Source of the DNA: AC-32 sp046726435
Lineage (GTDB): Bacteria; Actinomycetota; Thermoleophilia; Gaiellales; Gaiellaceae
DNA: 21,591 bases
Direction: 5' to 3'
NCBI GenBank assembly: GCA_046726435.1
Contig: JBKPAM010000184.1
Span: forward strand, 1 to 21,591
The notes under the pieces are model-generated. The model was not told the DNA's origin. It saw only the letters and a program-made list of their open reading frames with translations, and ran no database searches. The translations under genes and the position numbers were made by a program. Of the stretch, positions 12,253 to 19,881 are shown one piece after another (the stretch's first letter is position 1; each line of letters begins with the position of its first letter).

Positions 12253-13137
12253 GTGATCGTCGCAGTCCCTGTCGAGGCCGCGGGGGAGCGGCTCGACCGC
12301 TTCCTCGCCTCGCTGCCCGAGGTCGGCTCCCGTGCCGCGGCCGAGCGGCTGCTGAAGGAGGGGGCGGCGGTCGTCGACGGAGAGCGTCGGCCGAAGAGCC
12401 ACCGGCTCGAGGGAGGCGAGCAGATCGAGCTCGAGGCGCCCCAAGCCGCACCGCGAGAGCTCGAGCGCGAAGAGGTGCCGCTCCGCATCGCCTACGAGGA
12501 CGAGCACCTGCTCGTGGTCGATAAGCCGGCCGGCGTGGTCGTTCATCCGTCGCCCGGCCACGCGTCGGGCACGCTCGTCCACGGCCTCGTCGGGCTCGCC
12601 GCAGGCGGAGACGAGGAGCGGCCGGGCATCGTCCATCGTCTCGACCGCGACACCTCGGGCCTGCTCGTCGTGGCGCGCAGCGAGAAGGCCTACAGCAAGC
12701 TCCAGGAGCTCGTCCGTGCGCGCCGGCTGGAGCGGCGCTACAAGGCGCTCGTGCGCGGACGCCCGCGCTCGTGGACCGGGCGGATCGAGGCGCCGATCGG
12801 CCGCGACCGGCGTGACCCGACCCGCCACTCGCTCGACACGGACACGCCGCGAGAGGCGATCACGCGTTTCGAGGTCGAGCGGCTTCTCGACCGCAGCGCG
12901 CTGCTGGACGTGCGGCTCGAGACCGGCCGGACGCACCAGATCCGCGTGCATCTCGCCGCGATCGGGCTGCCGGTCGTGGGCGACCCCGTGTACGGCGTCC
13001 CGGACGAGCGCCTGAAGCGCCAGTTCCTGCACGCGTGGCGGCTCGCGTTTCCGCATCCCGTGAGCGGCGGTCGCGTGGAGGTCGAGTCGCTCTTGCCGCC
13101 AGAGCTTCAGGCCGCCCTGGCGCGTTTGACGCCGTAG
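12253..13137 (+). CDS. rluD: RluD-family 23S rRNA pseudouridine synthase
   Basis: A 294-residue protein. An N-terminal S4 RNA-binding domain (about 8-65: 'RLDRFLASLPEVGSRAAAERL', 'GEQIELE') is followed by the RluA/RluD catalytic domain: 'LLVVDKPAGVVVHPSPGH', the catalytic 'GIVHRLDRDTSGLLVVA' with Asp after HRL, 'RYKALVRG', 'GRTHQIRVHLAAIGLPVVGDPVYG' and 'FLHAWRLAFPHP'. It should make pseudouridines in 23S rRNA helix 69. The GTG at 12253 is the only start between the lspA stop and the S4 domain; its ribosome site is weak. The 3' end overlaps the convergent GGDEF gene by 31 bases. Confidence 0.93.
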   Translation: MIVAVPVEAAGERLDRFLASLPEVGSRAAAERLLKEGAAVVDGERRPKSHRLEGGEQIELEAPQAAPRELEREEVPLRIAYEDEHLLVVDKPAGVVVHPSPGHASGTLVHGLVGLAAGGDEERPGIVHRLDRDTSGLLVVARSEKAYSKLQELVRARRLERRYKALVRGRPRSWTGRIEAPIGRDRRDPTRHSLDTDTPREAITRFEVERLLDRSALLDVRLETGRTHQIRVHLAAIGLPVVGDPVYGVPDERLKRQFLHAWRLAFPHPVSGGRVEVESLLPPELQAALARLTP

Positions 13138-13988
13138 AGCCGCTCGTCCGCGATGCGGAACAGCCCCTCGGCGTCCGCGGCCTCGTGCGGGAAGTGCGCC
13201 AGGCCGGCGCTGAAGGAGCACCGAGGCGGCAGCGCGTCCGCGCCCACGAGCTCGTCGACGCGGTCGCGGAGCCGCTCGAGCAGGCGCGCCCCGGCCTCCT
13301 CGTCCGCCTCCACCAACGCCGCAGCGAACTCGTCCCCGCCCATGCGGCCCGCGAGGTCGGAGGCCCGCAGCGAGTCGCGGAGAAGCTCCGCGAGGCGCCG
13401 TAGCACGCGGTCGCCTTCGGGGTGCCCGAGCGTGTCGTTCAGCTCCTTGAAGCAGTCGAGGTCCACGAAGACCAGCGCAACCCCGCGGCCGTAGCGTGCC
13501 GCTCGTTCCAGCTCGAGCTCGAGCTCGCGCACGAACGCCTGGTGGTGGAGGAGCCCGGTGAGCTGGTCGTGCCGCGCCTGGTGGGCGAGCTCATAGGTTG
13601 CGCGGTCGAAGTACACGACGACGCACTCGGTGATCAGCCGGTCGAGGGCGTGCTGGTCGGTCACCGAACGCGAGAGGACGCGGCGCACGATCAGAAGCTC
13701 CGCCACGATCTCGGACGGCGCGAAGCCGAGACCCACGCGCTGGCACACGTGCGTCCGGGCTCGAGCCGCGAACGCACCAGCTGGACGAGCCCGTTGCCGG
13801 GGACCGGGAAGTTCGCGTGAGAGCTCGACGATGAATGCCGGCAGCTCGCCGAGCTGCCCGAGCCGGCCGAGCCGCCGTAGCGACGGGACCTGCTCGTCGG
13901 CGAGGCCCTCCTCGACGACGGCGACGGCGAGATCCCATGCACCTTCCACGCGCTCATCATGGATCGCCGCGCGGACACCCTCGGCCAA
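13107..13988 (-). CDS. GGDEF diguanylate cyclase with I-site
   Basis: A 293-residue protein. The N-terminal ~125 residues are helical ('GAWDLAVAVVEEGL', 'RVGLGFAPSEIVAELLIVRRVLSR') and resemble RsbR/RsbRD-type sensor N-termini, though I am not certain. From 'ARHDQLTGLLHHQAF' (about 140) a GGDEF domain follows: 'VFVDLDCFKELNDTLGHPEGD' (metal Asp), 'GRMGGDEFAAAL' with GGDEF at 217-221, and 'FSAGLAHFP'. RASD at 208-211, five residues before GGDEF, is the canonical inhibitory I-site, so product feedback is expected. The start is uncertain: TTG at 13988 (longest) or GTG at 13949. It makes c-di-GMP in the cytoplasm (no membrane segment) and lies alone between two plus-strand clusters. Confidence 0.87.
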   Translation of the reverse strand: MAEGVRAAIHDERVEGAWDLAVAVVEEGLADEQVPSLRRLGRLGQLGELPAFIVELSRELPGPRQRARPAGAFAARARTHVCQRVGLGFAPSEIVAELLIVRRVLSRSVTDQHALDRLITECVVVYFDRATYELAHQARHDQLTGLLHHQAFVRELELELERAARYGRGVALVFVDLDCFKELNDTLGHPEGDRVLRRLAELLRDSLRASDLAGRMGGDEFAAALVEADEEAGARLLERLRDRVDELVGADALPPRCSFSAGLAHFPHEAADAEGLFRIADERLYGVKRARAA

Positions 13989-13996
13989 CCGCCCGC

Positions 13997-14002
13997 TAGA
14001 CT
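13997..14002 (+). promoter_or_regulatory. -10 box of the rpsB cluster
   Basis: TAGACT, the same hexamer as before the EEP gene and before ispG. It lies 122 bases before the rpsB ATG, so this transcript would have a true leader of about 116 bases, unlike the near-leaderless genes. The only candidate -35 is a weak CGGACA at 13972-13977. The box also sits within 9 bases of the divergent GGDEF gene start. Confidence 0.4.
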
Positions 14003-14024
14003 TCCCGGCGCTTTTCGTCCCCTA

Positions 14025-14076
14025 CCCGGCGACCGGGCAGGTGGCGGTGCCGGCGCCTCGGAGCGCCGGTTCCACC
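14025..14076 (+). promoter_or_regulatory. Structured leader of rpsB
   Basis: The region between the -10 box and the rpsB start can form a small hairpin (CCCGG 14025-14029 with CCGGG 14033-14037). It can also form a stronger one in which CCGGCGC (14050-14056) pairs with GCGCCGG (14063-14069), framed by GGTGG (14040-14044) and CCACC (14072-14076). Ribosomal protein S2 represses its own operon in other bacteria through its leader, so this could be the binding site; that is inference. Confidence 0.35.
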
Positions 14077-14124
14077 AGACCCCCGCCGGCCAGCAGCGCC
14101 AACAACCACATGGAGGAAGACCAC

Positions 14125-15006
14125 ATGGCAGTCACGATGCGCGAGCTCCTGGAGGCGGGGGTCCACTTCGGCCACCAGACGCGCCGCTGGAACCCGAAGA
14201 TGCGCCGCTACATCTTCGGCGAGCGCGGCGGCATCTACATCATCGATCTCCAGAAGACGCTCGAGAGCCTCGAGGACGCGCAGGCGTTCGTCCGCAACCT
14301 CGGTGAGCGCGGCGGCACCGTCCTCTTCGTCGGCACGAAGAAGCAGGCCCAGGACTCCGTCGAGGAGGAAGCGAAGAGCTCCGCGATGCCGTACGTCAAC
14401 CACCGCTGGCTCGGTGGCCTGCTCACGAACTGGCGCACGATCGCCGAGCGCATCGAGCATCTGCACGAGCTGCGCCGGCTGAAGGAGGAAGGCCAGCTCG
14501 ACCTGCTCCCGCCCAAGGAGCGCATCTCGATGCAGGGCGAGCTCGAGAAGCTCGAGGCGAACCTCGGCGGGGTCGCGGACATGCGCAAGCAGCCGGACGC
14601 GGTCTTCATCGTCGACCTGCGCAAGGAGCAGCTCGCCGTGCGCGAGGCGCGGCGGCTCGGGCTGCCGGTGATCGCGCTCGTGGACACGAACTGCGACCCG
14701 GACGAGGCCGACTACGTCATCCCCGGCAACGACGACGCGATCCGCTCGTGCAGCCTCATCGTGCGCGCGATCGGCGGGGCCATCCGCGAGGGCAAGTCGC
14801 GCATCACTCCCGCCGATTTCCAGCAGCGGCCCGCCGCGGAGGAGGAACAGCGCGAGCAGGCTCCGGCGGAGGAGCCGGCGGCAGAACAGGCTTCGGAGCC
14901 CGAGTCCGAGGCCGAGGCCCAAGCCGAGCCGCAGGCCGACGCCGAGCCGCAGGCCGAGCCGGTCCCTGTCCCCGACTCGCCCCAGTCGCCAGAGGAGACC
15001 TCGTGA
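14125..15006 (+). CDS. rpsB: 30S ribosomal protein S2 with acidic C-terminal tail
   Basis: A 293-residue S2. The core is clear: 'MRELLEAGVHFGHQTRRWNPKM', 'IYIIDLQKTL', 'VLFVGTKKQAQ', 'YVNHRWLGGLLTN', 'PDAVFIVDLRKEQLAVREA', 'GLPVIALVDTNCDPD' and 'IPGNDDAIRS'. After about residue 233 comes a roughly 60-residue tail of Glu, Ala, Pro and Gln with an 18-bp tandem repeat (14923-14957, encoding AEPQAD/AEPQAE). ATG 14125 is preferred over ATG 14110 because GGAGGA lies 7 bases before it, inside the would-be extension. It heads the cluster and overlaps tsf by GTGA. Confidence 0.95.
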   Translation: MAVTMRELLEAGVHFGHQTRRWNPKMRRYIFGERGGIYIIDLQKTLESLEDAQAFVRNLGERGGTVLFVGTKKQAQDSVEEEAKSSAMPYVNHRWLGGLLTNWRTIAERIEHLHELRRLKEEGQLDLLPPKERISMQGELEKLEANLGGVADMRKQPDAVFIVDLRKEQLAVREARRLGLPVIALVDTNCDPDEADYVIPGNDDAIRSCSLIVRAIGGAIREGKSRITPADFQQRPAAEEEQREQAPAEEPAAEQASEPESEAEAQAEPQADAEPQAEPVPVPDSPQSPEETS

Positions 15007-15806
15007 GCCAGGTCCAGATCCCCGCCAGCCTCGTCAAGGAGCTGCGCGACCGCACCGGCGCGGGGATGATGGCGGCGAAGCGGGCACTCGAGGAGACCGG
15101 GGGAGACGTCGAGGCGGCCCAGCGGCTGCTGCGGGAGCAGGGCATGGCCGCAGCGGGCAAGAAGGCCGGCCGCGAGACAACCGAGGGTGAGGTGCTCGCC
15201 AGCGTGTCCGGGACTGTCGGCGCGATCGTCGCCGTCGGCTGCGAGACCGAGCCGGTTTCGAACAACGACGCCTTTCTCTCCTTCGCGGAGGCGGTCTTCG
15301 AGGCGGTCGAGTCCGACGGGGCCGAGGCGGTCACCGGGCTGGAGGAGCGGAGGCTCGAGCTGATCGCCCAGCTCGGCGAGAACGTCGAGATCGCGGGCGC
15401 GGCGCGCATGGAGGCCGGCGAAGGGGAGCTCCTGGCCGAGTACGTCCACCCGCCGGCGAACAAGATCGGCGTGCTGGTACGGGTGCGAGGCGGCGACGCC
15501 GTTGCGGCAAGACGGCTGGCGATGCACATCTCGTTCGCCGCACCGCGCTTCCGCAGCGTCGACGAGGTGCCCGAGGACGAGCTCGCCGCCGAGCGCTCGA
15601 TCTACGAGCAGCAACCCGACGTGCAGTCGAAGCCCGAGGAGGTGCGCGCGAAGATCGTCGAGGGCCGGCTGCGCAAGGAGTTCCTCTCCAACGTGGCGCT
15701 CAGCGAGCAGTCGTGGATCCACGATCCTTCGCAGACGGCCGGCAAGGCGCTGGCCGAGGCCGGGCTCGAGGTGCTCGAGTTCGTTCGCTACGCCCTCGCC
15801 GAGTGA
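15003..15806 (+). CDS. tsf: Elongation factor Ts
   Basis: A 267-residue EF-Ts, the nucleotide-exchange factor of EF-Tu. The N-terminal UBA-like domain holds the signature 'ELRDRTGAGMMAAKRALEE'. The dimerisation domain follows, with 'GAIVAVGCETEPVSNND' where most species have CETDFVA(K/R)ND, then 'NKIGVLVRV', 'LAMHISFAAPRF' and 'IVEGRLRKEFLSNVALSEQSWIHDP' in the C-terminal half. Length and domain order are normal. The GTG start lies in the rpsB stop (GTGA), and the end overlaps pyrH the same way, so the three genes are translationally chained. Confidence 0.95.
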   Translation: MSQVQIPASLVKELRDRTGAGMMAAKRALEETGGDVEAAQRLLREQGMAAAGKKAGRETTEGEVLASVSGTVGAIVAVGCETEPVSNNDAFLSFAEAVFEAVESDGAEAVTGLEERRLELIAQLGENVEIAGAARMEAGEGELLAEYVHPPANKIGVLVRVRGGDAVAARRLAMHISFAAPRFRSVDEVPEDELAAERSIYEQQPDVQSKPEEVRAKIVEGRLRKEFLSNVALSEQSWIHDPSQTAGKALAEAGLEVLEFVRYALAE

Positions 15807-16570
15807 CCGAGCGCGTCTCTGCCGAGTCAAGACCGGAGGCAGCGGAGGCTGCGGAGGCGCCGGCCTTTCACCGCGTCCTGCTGAAGCTCTCGGGCGAGGC
15901 CCTGATGGGCGACGAGGACTACGGCATCGACCCGGTGCGCATCGGAGCCCTCGCAGGCGAGATCGTCGACGTTCGTGAAGAGGGGCTCGAGCTCGCGATC
16001 GTCGTGGGCGCAGGGAACATCTACCGCGGCCTCGAGGGCGCCGCCGAGGGCATGGATCGGGCGACCGCGGACTACGCGGGAATGCTCGCCACGCTCCTCA
16101 ACGCGCTGGCGCTGCAGGACGCGTTGGAGCGCCGCGGCGCCCACACGCGCGTCCTCTCGGCCCTCGCAGCCGCGGAGGTCGCCGAGCCGTACATCCGTCG
16201 CCGCGCGATCCGCCACCTCGAGAAGGGGCGGATCGTGATCTTCGCCGCGGGCACCGGCAACCCGTTCTTCACCACCGACACCGCCGCGGCGCTGAGGGCG
16301 CTCGAGATCGGCGCCGAGGCGATCCTGATGGCCAAGCACGCTGTCTCGGGCGTGCTGGAGGGCGACCCCCGCCTCGACCCGGACGCTGCGTTGCTCCCGC
16401 GGCTGACGCACCTCGAGGTGATCGAGCGCGGCCTCAAGGTGATGGACACGACCGCGCTCTCCCTCTGCATGGACAACCGCCTGCCGATCTACGTCTTCGC
16501 CCTCGAGGACGGAAATATTCGTAGAGTCGTGCACGGCGAGCGGGTCGGCACCATCGTCTCGACCCCCTGA
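15803..16570 (+). CDS. pyrH: Uridylate kinase (UMP kinase)
   Basis: A 255-residue amino-acid-kinase-fold enzyme that phosphorylates UMP to UDP. After a ~22-residue Ala/Glu-rich N-terminal extension come 'RVLLKLSGEALMG', 'VVGAGNIYRGL', 'DYAGMLATLLNALALQDALE', 'GTGNPFFTTDTAAALRA', 'AILMAKHAVSGVLEGDPR' and 'LKVMDTTALSLCMDNRLPIYVF'. In the ATP loop the usual 'K.DGVY..DP' is 'KHAVSGVLEGDP', a modest variation. The GTG start overlaps tsf. Usual bacterial order: rpsB-tsf-pyrH-frr. Confidence 0.94.
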   Translation: MTERVSAESRPEAAEAAEAPAFHRVLLKLSGEALMGDEDYGIDPVRIGALAGEIVDVREEGLELAIVVGAGNIYRGLEGAAEGMDRATADYAGMLATLLNALALQDALERRGAHTRVLSALAAAEVAEPYIRRRAIRHLEKGRIVIFAAGTGNPFFTTDTAAALRALEIGAEAILMAKHAVSGVLEGDPRLDPDAALLPRLTHLEVIERGLKVMDTTALSLCMDNRLPIYVFALEDGNIRRVVHGERVGTIVSTP

Positions 16571-16584
16571 CCGGAGGAGGCGTG

Positions 16585-17145
16585 ATGGCGATCGATGACC
16601 TGATTCAGGACGCGACACGGCGAATGAACAAGTCCGTCGAGGCGGCGCAGGCGGAGTTTGCGACCCTGCGCACCGGCCGGGCCTCGCCGGCCCTGCTCGA
16701 CCGGCTCCAGATCGACTACTACGGCCAGAAGACGCCGCTCAAGCAGCTGGCGACGATCGGCGCGCCCGAGCCGCGCCTGCTCACCATCCAGCCGTTCGAC
16801 CCGAACTCGGTCTCGACCATCGAGCGCGCGATCCAGGAGTCGGACCTCGGCCTCACGCCCTCGAACGACGGCAAGCTGATCCGCCTGCCGATCCCGCAGC
16901 TGACCGAGGAACGGCGCAAGGAGCTCGTCAAGGTCGTCCGGCACATGGCGGAGGAGGGGAGAGTCGCCGTACGCAACGTGCGCCGCGACGTCATCCACCA
17001 CCTCAAGGAGCTCGTCGACAACGGGGAGGTCGGCAGCGACGAGGAGCACCGTGCCGAGGAGCGAGTCCAGAAGCTCACGGACGACCACGTCCACGAGATC
17101 GACGAGCTCCTGAAGCGCAAAGAGGCCGAGATCATGGAGGTCTAG
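16585..17145 (+). CDS. frr: Ribosome recycling factor
   Basis: A 186-residue RRF, the normal family length. Seen: 'MNKSVEAAQAEFATLRTGRASPALLDRL' at the N-terminus, 'YYGQKTPLKQLATI', 'LTIQPFDPNSV', 'IERAIQESDLGLTPSNDG', 'IRLPIPQLTEERRKELVKVV', 'VAVRNVRRDV' and a terminal coiled coil. With EF-G it splits post-termination ribosomes. ATG 16585 is chosen over the adjacent GTG 16582 because GGAGGAGG (16573-16580) is then optimally spaced. The gene lies 14 bases after pyrH. Confidence 0.96.
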   Translation: MAIDDLIQDATRRMNKSVEAAQAEFATLRTGRASPALLDRLQIDYYGQKTPLKQLATIGAPEPRLLTIQPFDPNSVSTIERAIQESDLGLTPSNDGKLIRLPIPQLTEERRKELVKVVRHMAEEGRVAVRNVRRDVIHHLKELVDNGEVGSDEEHRAEERVQKLTDDHVHEIDELLKRKEAEIMEV

Positions 17146-17221
17146 TGCCTCTCCAGGCGAGGCGCATCACCCGAAGGGGCGCCAAACGAGCACGCCGAAT
17201 CCCCTAGCCGCGCAGAATGGC

Positions 17222-17914
17222 GTGCGCCACGACCAGGCCCGCACCGTCGCGATCATCATGGACGGGAACGGCCGCTGGGCCGAGCGGCGCGGGCTGCCGG
17301 TCGCCGAGGGCCACCGCGCCGGCACGAAGGCGCTCCGGCGCACCGTCGAGGCCGCGATCGATTTAGGCCTCGAGACACTCGTCGTCTACGCCTTCTCCAC
17401 GGAGAACTGGTCGCGGCCGGCCGGCGAAGTCGACTCGCTGATGGACATCTTCGGCGAGACGATCGAGCGAGAGCTGCCCGACCTCGTCCGCCAGGGGGTG
17501 CGGACGCGCTTCATCGGGCGCCGAGGCCGCGCCTCTGCCGAGCTCGGCGAGCAGATGGCCCGGCTCGAGGAAGAGACGGCGCAGAACAACCGCCTGAACC
17601 TGTGGGTCGCGCTCGACTACGGCGGGCGCGCGGAGCTCGTCGAGGCGGTCCGCAGGCTCGTCGAGGCAGGCGTCCCGCCGAGCCAGATCGACGAAGAGGC
17701 GGTGCGGGCGAACCTGTACGCACCCGAGCTGCCGGATCCCGACCTGCTGATCCGCACGAGCGGAGAGCTCCGGATCTCCAACTTCCTGCTCTGGCAGCTG
17801 GCGTACTCCGAGCTCGTGTTCGTCGACACGCTCTGGCCGGACTTCGGCCACGACGAGCTCGAGCACGCACTCGCCGACTACGCCCGCCGACGCCGCCGCT
17901 ACGGCGGCCGATGA
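17222..17914 (+). CDS. uppS: Isoprenyl transferase (undecaprenyl diphosphate synthase family)
   Basis: A 230-residue cis-prenyltransferase. 'IIMDGNGRWAERRGLPVAEGHRAG' carries the catalytic Asp14 and phosphate-binding residues; then 'VVYAFSTENWSRP', 'RFIGRR', 'LNLWVALDYGGRAEL', 'PDPDLLIRTSGELRISNFLLWQ' (Arg/Ser of the second diphosphate site) and 'ELVFVDTLWPDF'. It condenses IPP units to the lipid carrier of peptidoglycan synthesis; exact chain length cannot be read. GTG 17222 starts shortly before the core. The 76 bases after frr contain only a weak GCCTC/GAGGC hairpin and no clear ribosome site. ATGA overlap with cdsA. Confidence 0.93.
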   Translation: MRHDQARTVAIIMDGNGRWAERRGLPVAEGHRAGTKALRRTVEAAIDLGLETLVVYAFSTENWSRPAGEVDSLMDIFGETIERELPDLVRQGVRTRFIGRRGRASAELGEQMARLEEETAQNNRLNLWVALDYGGRAELVEAVRRLVEAGVPPSQIDEEAVRANLYAPELPDPDLLIRTSGELRISNFLLWQLAYSELVFVDTLWPDFGHDELEHALADYARRRRRYGGR

Positions 17915-18702
17915 ACCCGTTCCTTTCCCGCATCCTCGTAGCAGTCGTCGGGCTTCCGGCCGTGCTCGGTGTCGTCTGGCTCGGCGGCTGGTGGCTGTGG
18001 CTGCTCGCCGTGCTCGCCGGCCTCGTCGCGCTGCACGAGTACTACCGCATGGCCCGCTCGCTGCGGCCGCTCGTCCTGGCCGGCTACGCGGGCCTGGTGC
18101 TCACGCTGCTCGGGGCCCAGCTCGGCGGAACGGTTTGGATGCTCGGCGGCTTCCTCACGACGGTCGCCCTGGCCTTCCTGCTGAAAGGCATCTCGGTGAC
18201 GAGACAGTCGCTGACGGTCGCGGTGGCCACCACGGTGCTCGGCGCGGCCTGGGTCGGCCTCGGGCTTGCGTACGTTCTCCTGCTGCGAGACCTGCCCGAG
18301 CACGGGCGGCTGGCGATCTTCACCGTGCTCCTCGCCGTCTTCGCTGCCGACACGCTCGCGTACCTCACCGGGCGCCTGATCGGCCGGCACAAGCTGGCGC
18401 CGGCGCTCTCGCCGGGCAAGACCTGGGAAGGCCTGGTCGCATCGACGGTGGCCGCCGTTCTGGTCTCGTTCTTCGCGCTCTACCACCAGCACTTCCTCAC
18501 GGTGGGCGAGTCGCTCGTCCTCGGCGTCGCGATCGCGGTTGCGGCGCCGATGGGCGACCTCTTCGAATCGGGCGTCAAGCGGGACCTCGGCGTCAAGGAC
18601 AGCGGGCGCATCCTCGCCGCTCACGGAGGTGTGCTCGACCGCCTGGACGCCCTGCTCTTCGCCGCAGTCGCCTCCTACTACGTCATCCTCGCGTTGACCT
18701 AA
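17911..18702 (+). CDS. cdsA: Phosphatidate cytidylyltransferase (CDP-diacylglycerol synthase)
   Basis: A 263-residue polytopic membrane enzyme with roughly seven or eight hydrophobic segments. It has 'SPGKTWEG' in the middle and, near the C-terminus, the CdsA signature 'GDLFESGVKRDLGVKDSG', 'ILAAHGGVLDRLDALLFA', with the Lys/Asp/His-Gly-Gly/Asp residues of the active site. It makes CDP-diacylglycerol from CTP and phosphatidate for all phospholipids. The ATG overlaps the uppS stop (ATGA). It is followed by a short gap with its own promoter-like box before ispC. Confidence 0.94.
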   Translation: MNPFLSRILVAVVGLPAVLGVVWLGGWWLWLLAVLAGLVALHEYYRMARSLRPLVLAGYAGLVLTLLGAQLGGTVWMLGGFLTTVALAFLLKGISVTRQSLTVAVATTVLGAAWVGLGLAYVLLLRDLPEHGRLAIFTVLLAVFAADTLAYLTGRLIGRHKLAPALSPGKTWEGLVASTVAAVLVSFFALYHQHFLTVGESLVLGVAIAVAAPMGDLFESGVKRDLGVKDSGRILAAHGGVLDRLDALLFAAVASYYVILALT

Positions 18703-18723
18703 ACCATGCGCTCGATCCATTCG

Positions 18724-18729
18724 TACACT
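18724..18729 (+). promoter_or_regulatory. -10 box before ispC
   Basis: TACACT (TANNNT) ends 8 bases before the ispC ATG, inside the 35-base gap after cdsA. A TTGACC lies at 18694-18699 but is 24 bases from it, too far for a standard -35. It suggests a separate, almost leaderless start for ispC within the cluster. Confidence 0.4.
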
Positions 18730-18737
18730 TGGTGCAG

Positions 18738-19799
18738 ATGAAACGAATCGCGCTCCTGGGGGCCACCGGCTCCATCGGCCGCCAGGCGCTCGAGATCGTC
18801 GATGCCCAGCCCGAGCTCGAGCTCGTGGCCGCGGCGTCGGGCTCGCAGCCGATCGAAGGCCTCGCGCCACTGACGCAGGTCGGCGGCGACCTCACCGAGA
18901 TGCTCGAGCGCGCCGAGCCGGATGTCGTGCTGAACGCTGTGGTCGGCTTCGCCGGGCTGCGGGCAACCCTGTGGGCGCTGGAGCACGGAGTAACCCTCGC
19001 GCTCGCGAACAAGGAGAGTTTCGTCGCCGCCGGCGAGCTCGCGCTGGCCGCGCGGGAGCGGGGCGGGGGCCTGCTCCTCCCGGTGGACAGCGAGCATTCG
19101 GCTGCGTTCCAGTGCCTCGAGGGACGCGGTGCCGAGCAGGTCGACTCGCTCGTCGTGACCGGCTCCGGCGGGCCCTTCCGGGGACGCGCGCGTGACGAGC
19201 TCGAGGACGTCACGCCCGAAGAGGCGCTCGCGCACCCGACCTGGCGGATGGGCCCGAAGATCACCGTGGACTCGGCCACGCTCGCGAACAAGGGGCTCGA
19301 GCTGATCGAGGCGCACTTCCTCTTCGGCCTCGGCTACGACCGAATCGAGGTCGCGCTCCAGCCGACCTCCGTCGTCCACGCGCTCGTGCGCTTCCGCGAC
19401 GGCGCGGCGCTCGCGCACCTGGGCTACCCGGACATGCGCGTGCCGATCGCCTTCGCCCTGACGTACCCGGAGCGGCCCGCGACGCCGGTGCCGCCGCTCG
19501 ACCTCTCGCAGGGGCTCGTGCTCGAGTTCGAGCCGCCCGACCTCGACACCTTCCCCTTGCTCGCGCTCGCCCGGGAGGCGGGCGAGCGTGGCGGGACCTA
19601 CCCGTGCGCCTTCAACGCGGCCAACGAAGTCGCGGTGGCGGCGTTCCTCGAGCGACGGCTGCCGTTCCTCGGCATTGCGGCCGCCGTGGAGGAGACGCTG
19701 GCCGAGGTCGAGGGCGGACCGGCGCGCGACCTCGCCGATCTCGTCGAGGCTGACAGGACTGCCCGCGGGCTCGCAGAAAGGGCACTGGCCCCCGCATGA
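18738..19799 (+). CDS. ispC: 1-deoxy-D-xylulose 5-phosphate reductoisomerase (short form)
   Basis: A 353-residue DXR, the first committed enzyme of the MEP isoprenoid pathway. Seen: NADPH loop 'LLGATGSIGRQALEIV', 'LANKESFVAAG', metal-site 'PVDSEHSAAFQCL', 'TGSGGPFRG' (most have TASGGPF), 'HPTWRMGPKITVDSATLANKGLELIEAH', 'PTSVVHALVRF' and 'AFNAANEVAVAAFL'. It is about 40 residues shorter than E. coli DXR. The loss falls in the N-terminal domain between 'AAASGS' (about 37) and 'EPDVVLNAVVG' (about 60), where the sheet region after the cofactor loop is compressed. The catalytic part is complete. ispG, which acts later in the same pathway, lies two genes on. Confidence 0.93.
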   Translation: MKRIALLGATGSIGRQALEIVDAQPELELVAAASGSQPIEGLAPLTQVGGDLTEMLERAEPDVVLNAVVGFAGLRATLWALEHGVTLALANKESFVAAGELALAARERGGGLLLPVDSEHSAAFQCLEGRGAEQVDSLVVTGSGGPFRGRARDELEDVTPEEALAHPTWRMGPKITVDSATLANKGLELIEAHFLFGLGYDRIEVALQPTSVVHALVRFRDGAALAHLGYPDMRVPIAFALTYPERPATPVPPLDLSQGLVLEFEPPDLDTFPLLALAREAGERGGTYPCAFNAANEVAVAAFLERRLPFLGIAAAVEETLAEVEGGPARDLADLVEADRTARGLAERALAPA

Positions 19800-19881
19800 G
19801 CACGCTACGCGTCCGGTTTCAGCCCTGGCAGGTGCTGGTGTGCGGGTGTCTGCTCGCCCGCACAAAGCTGGAGCGTGGGTT

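Noticed and set aside
14110..14124. Upstream ATG as the rpsB start
   Set aside because: The sequence it would translate (MEEDH) overlaps the GGAGGA ribosome site of the ATG at 14125, and S2 proteins start close to the MRELLEAG segment.
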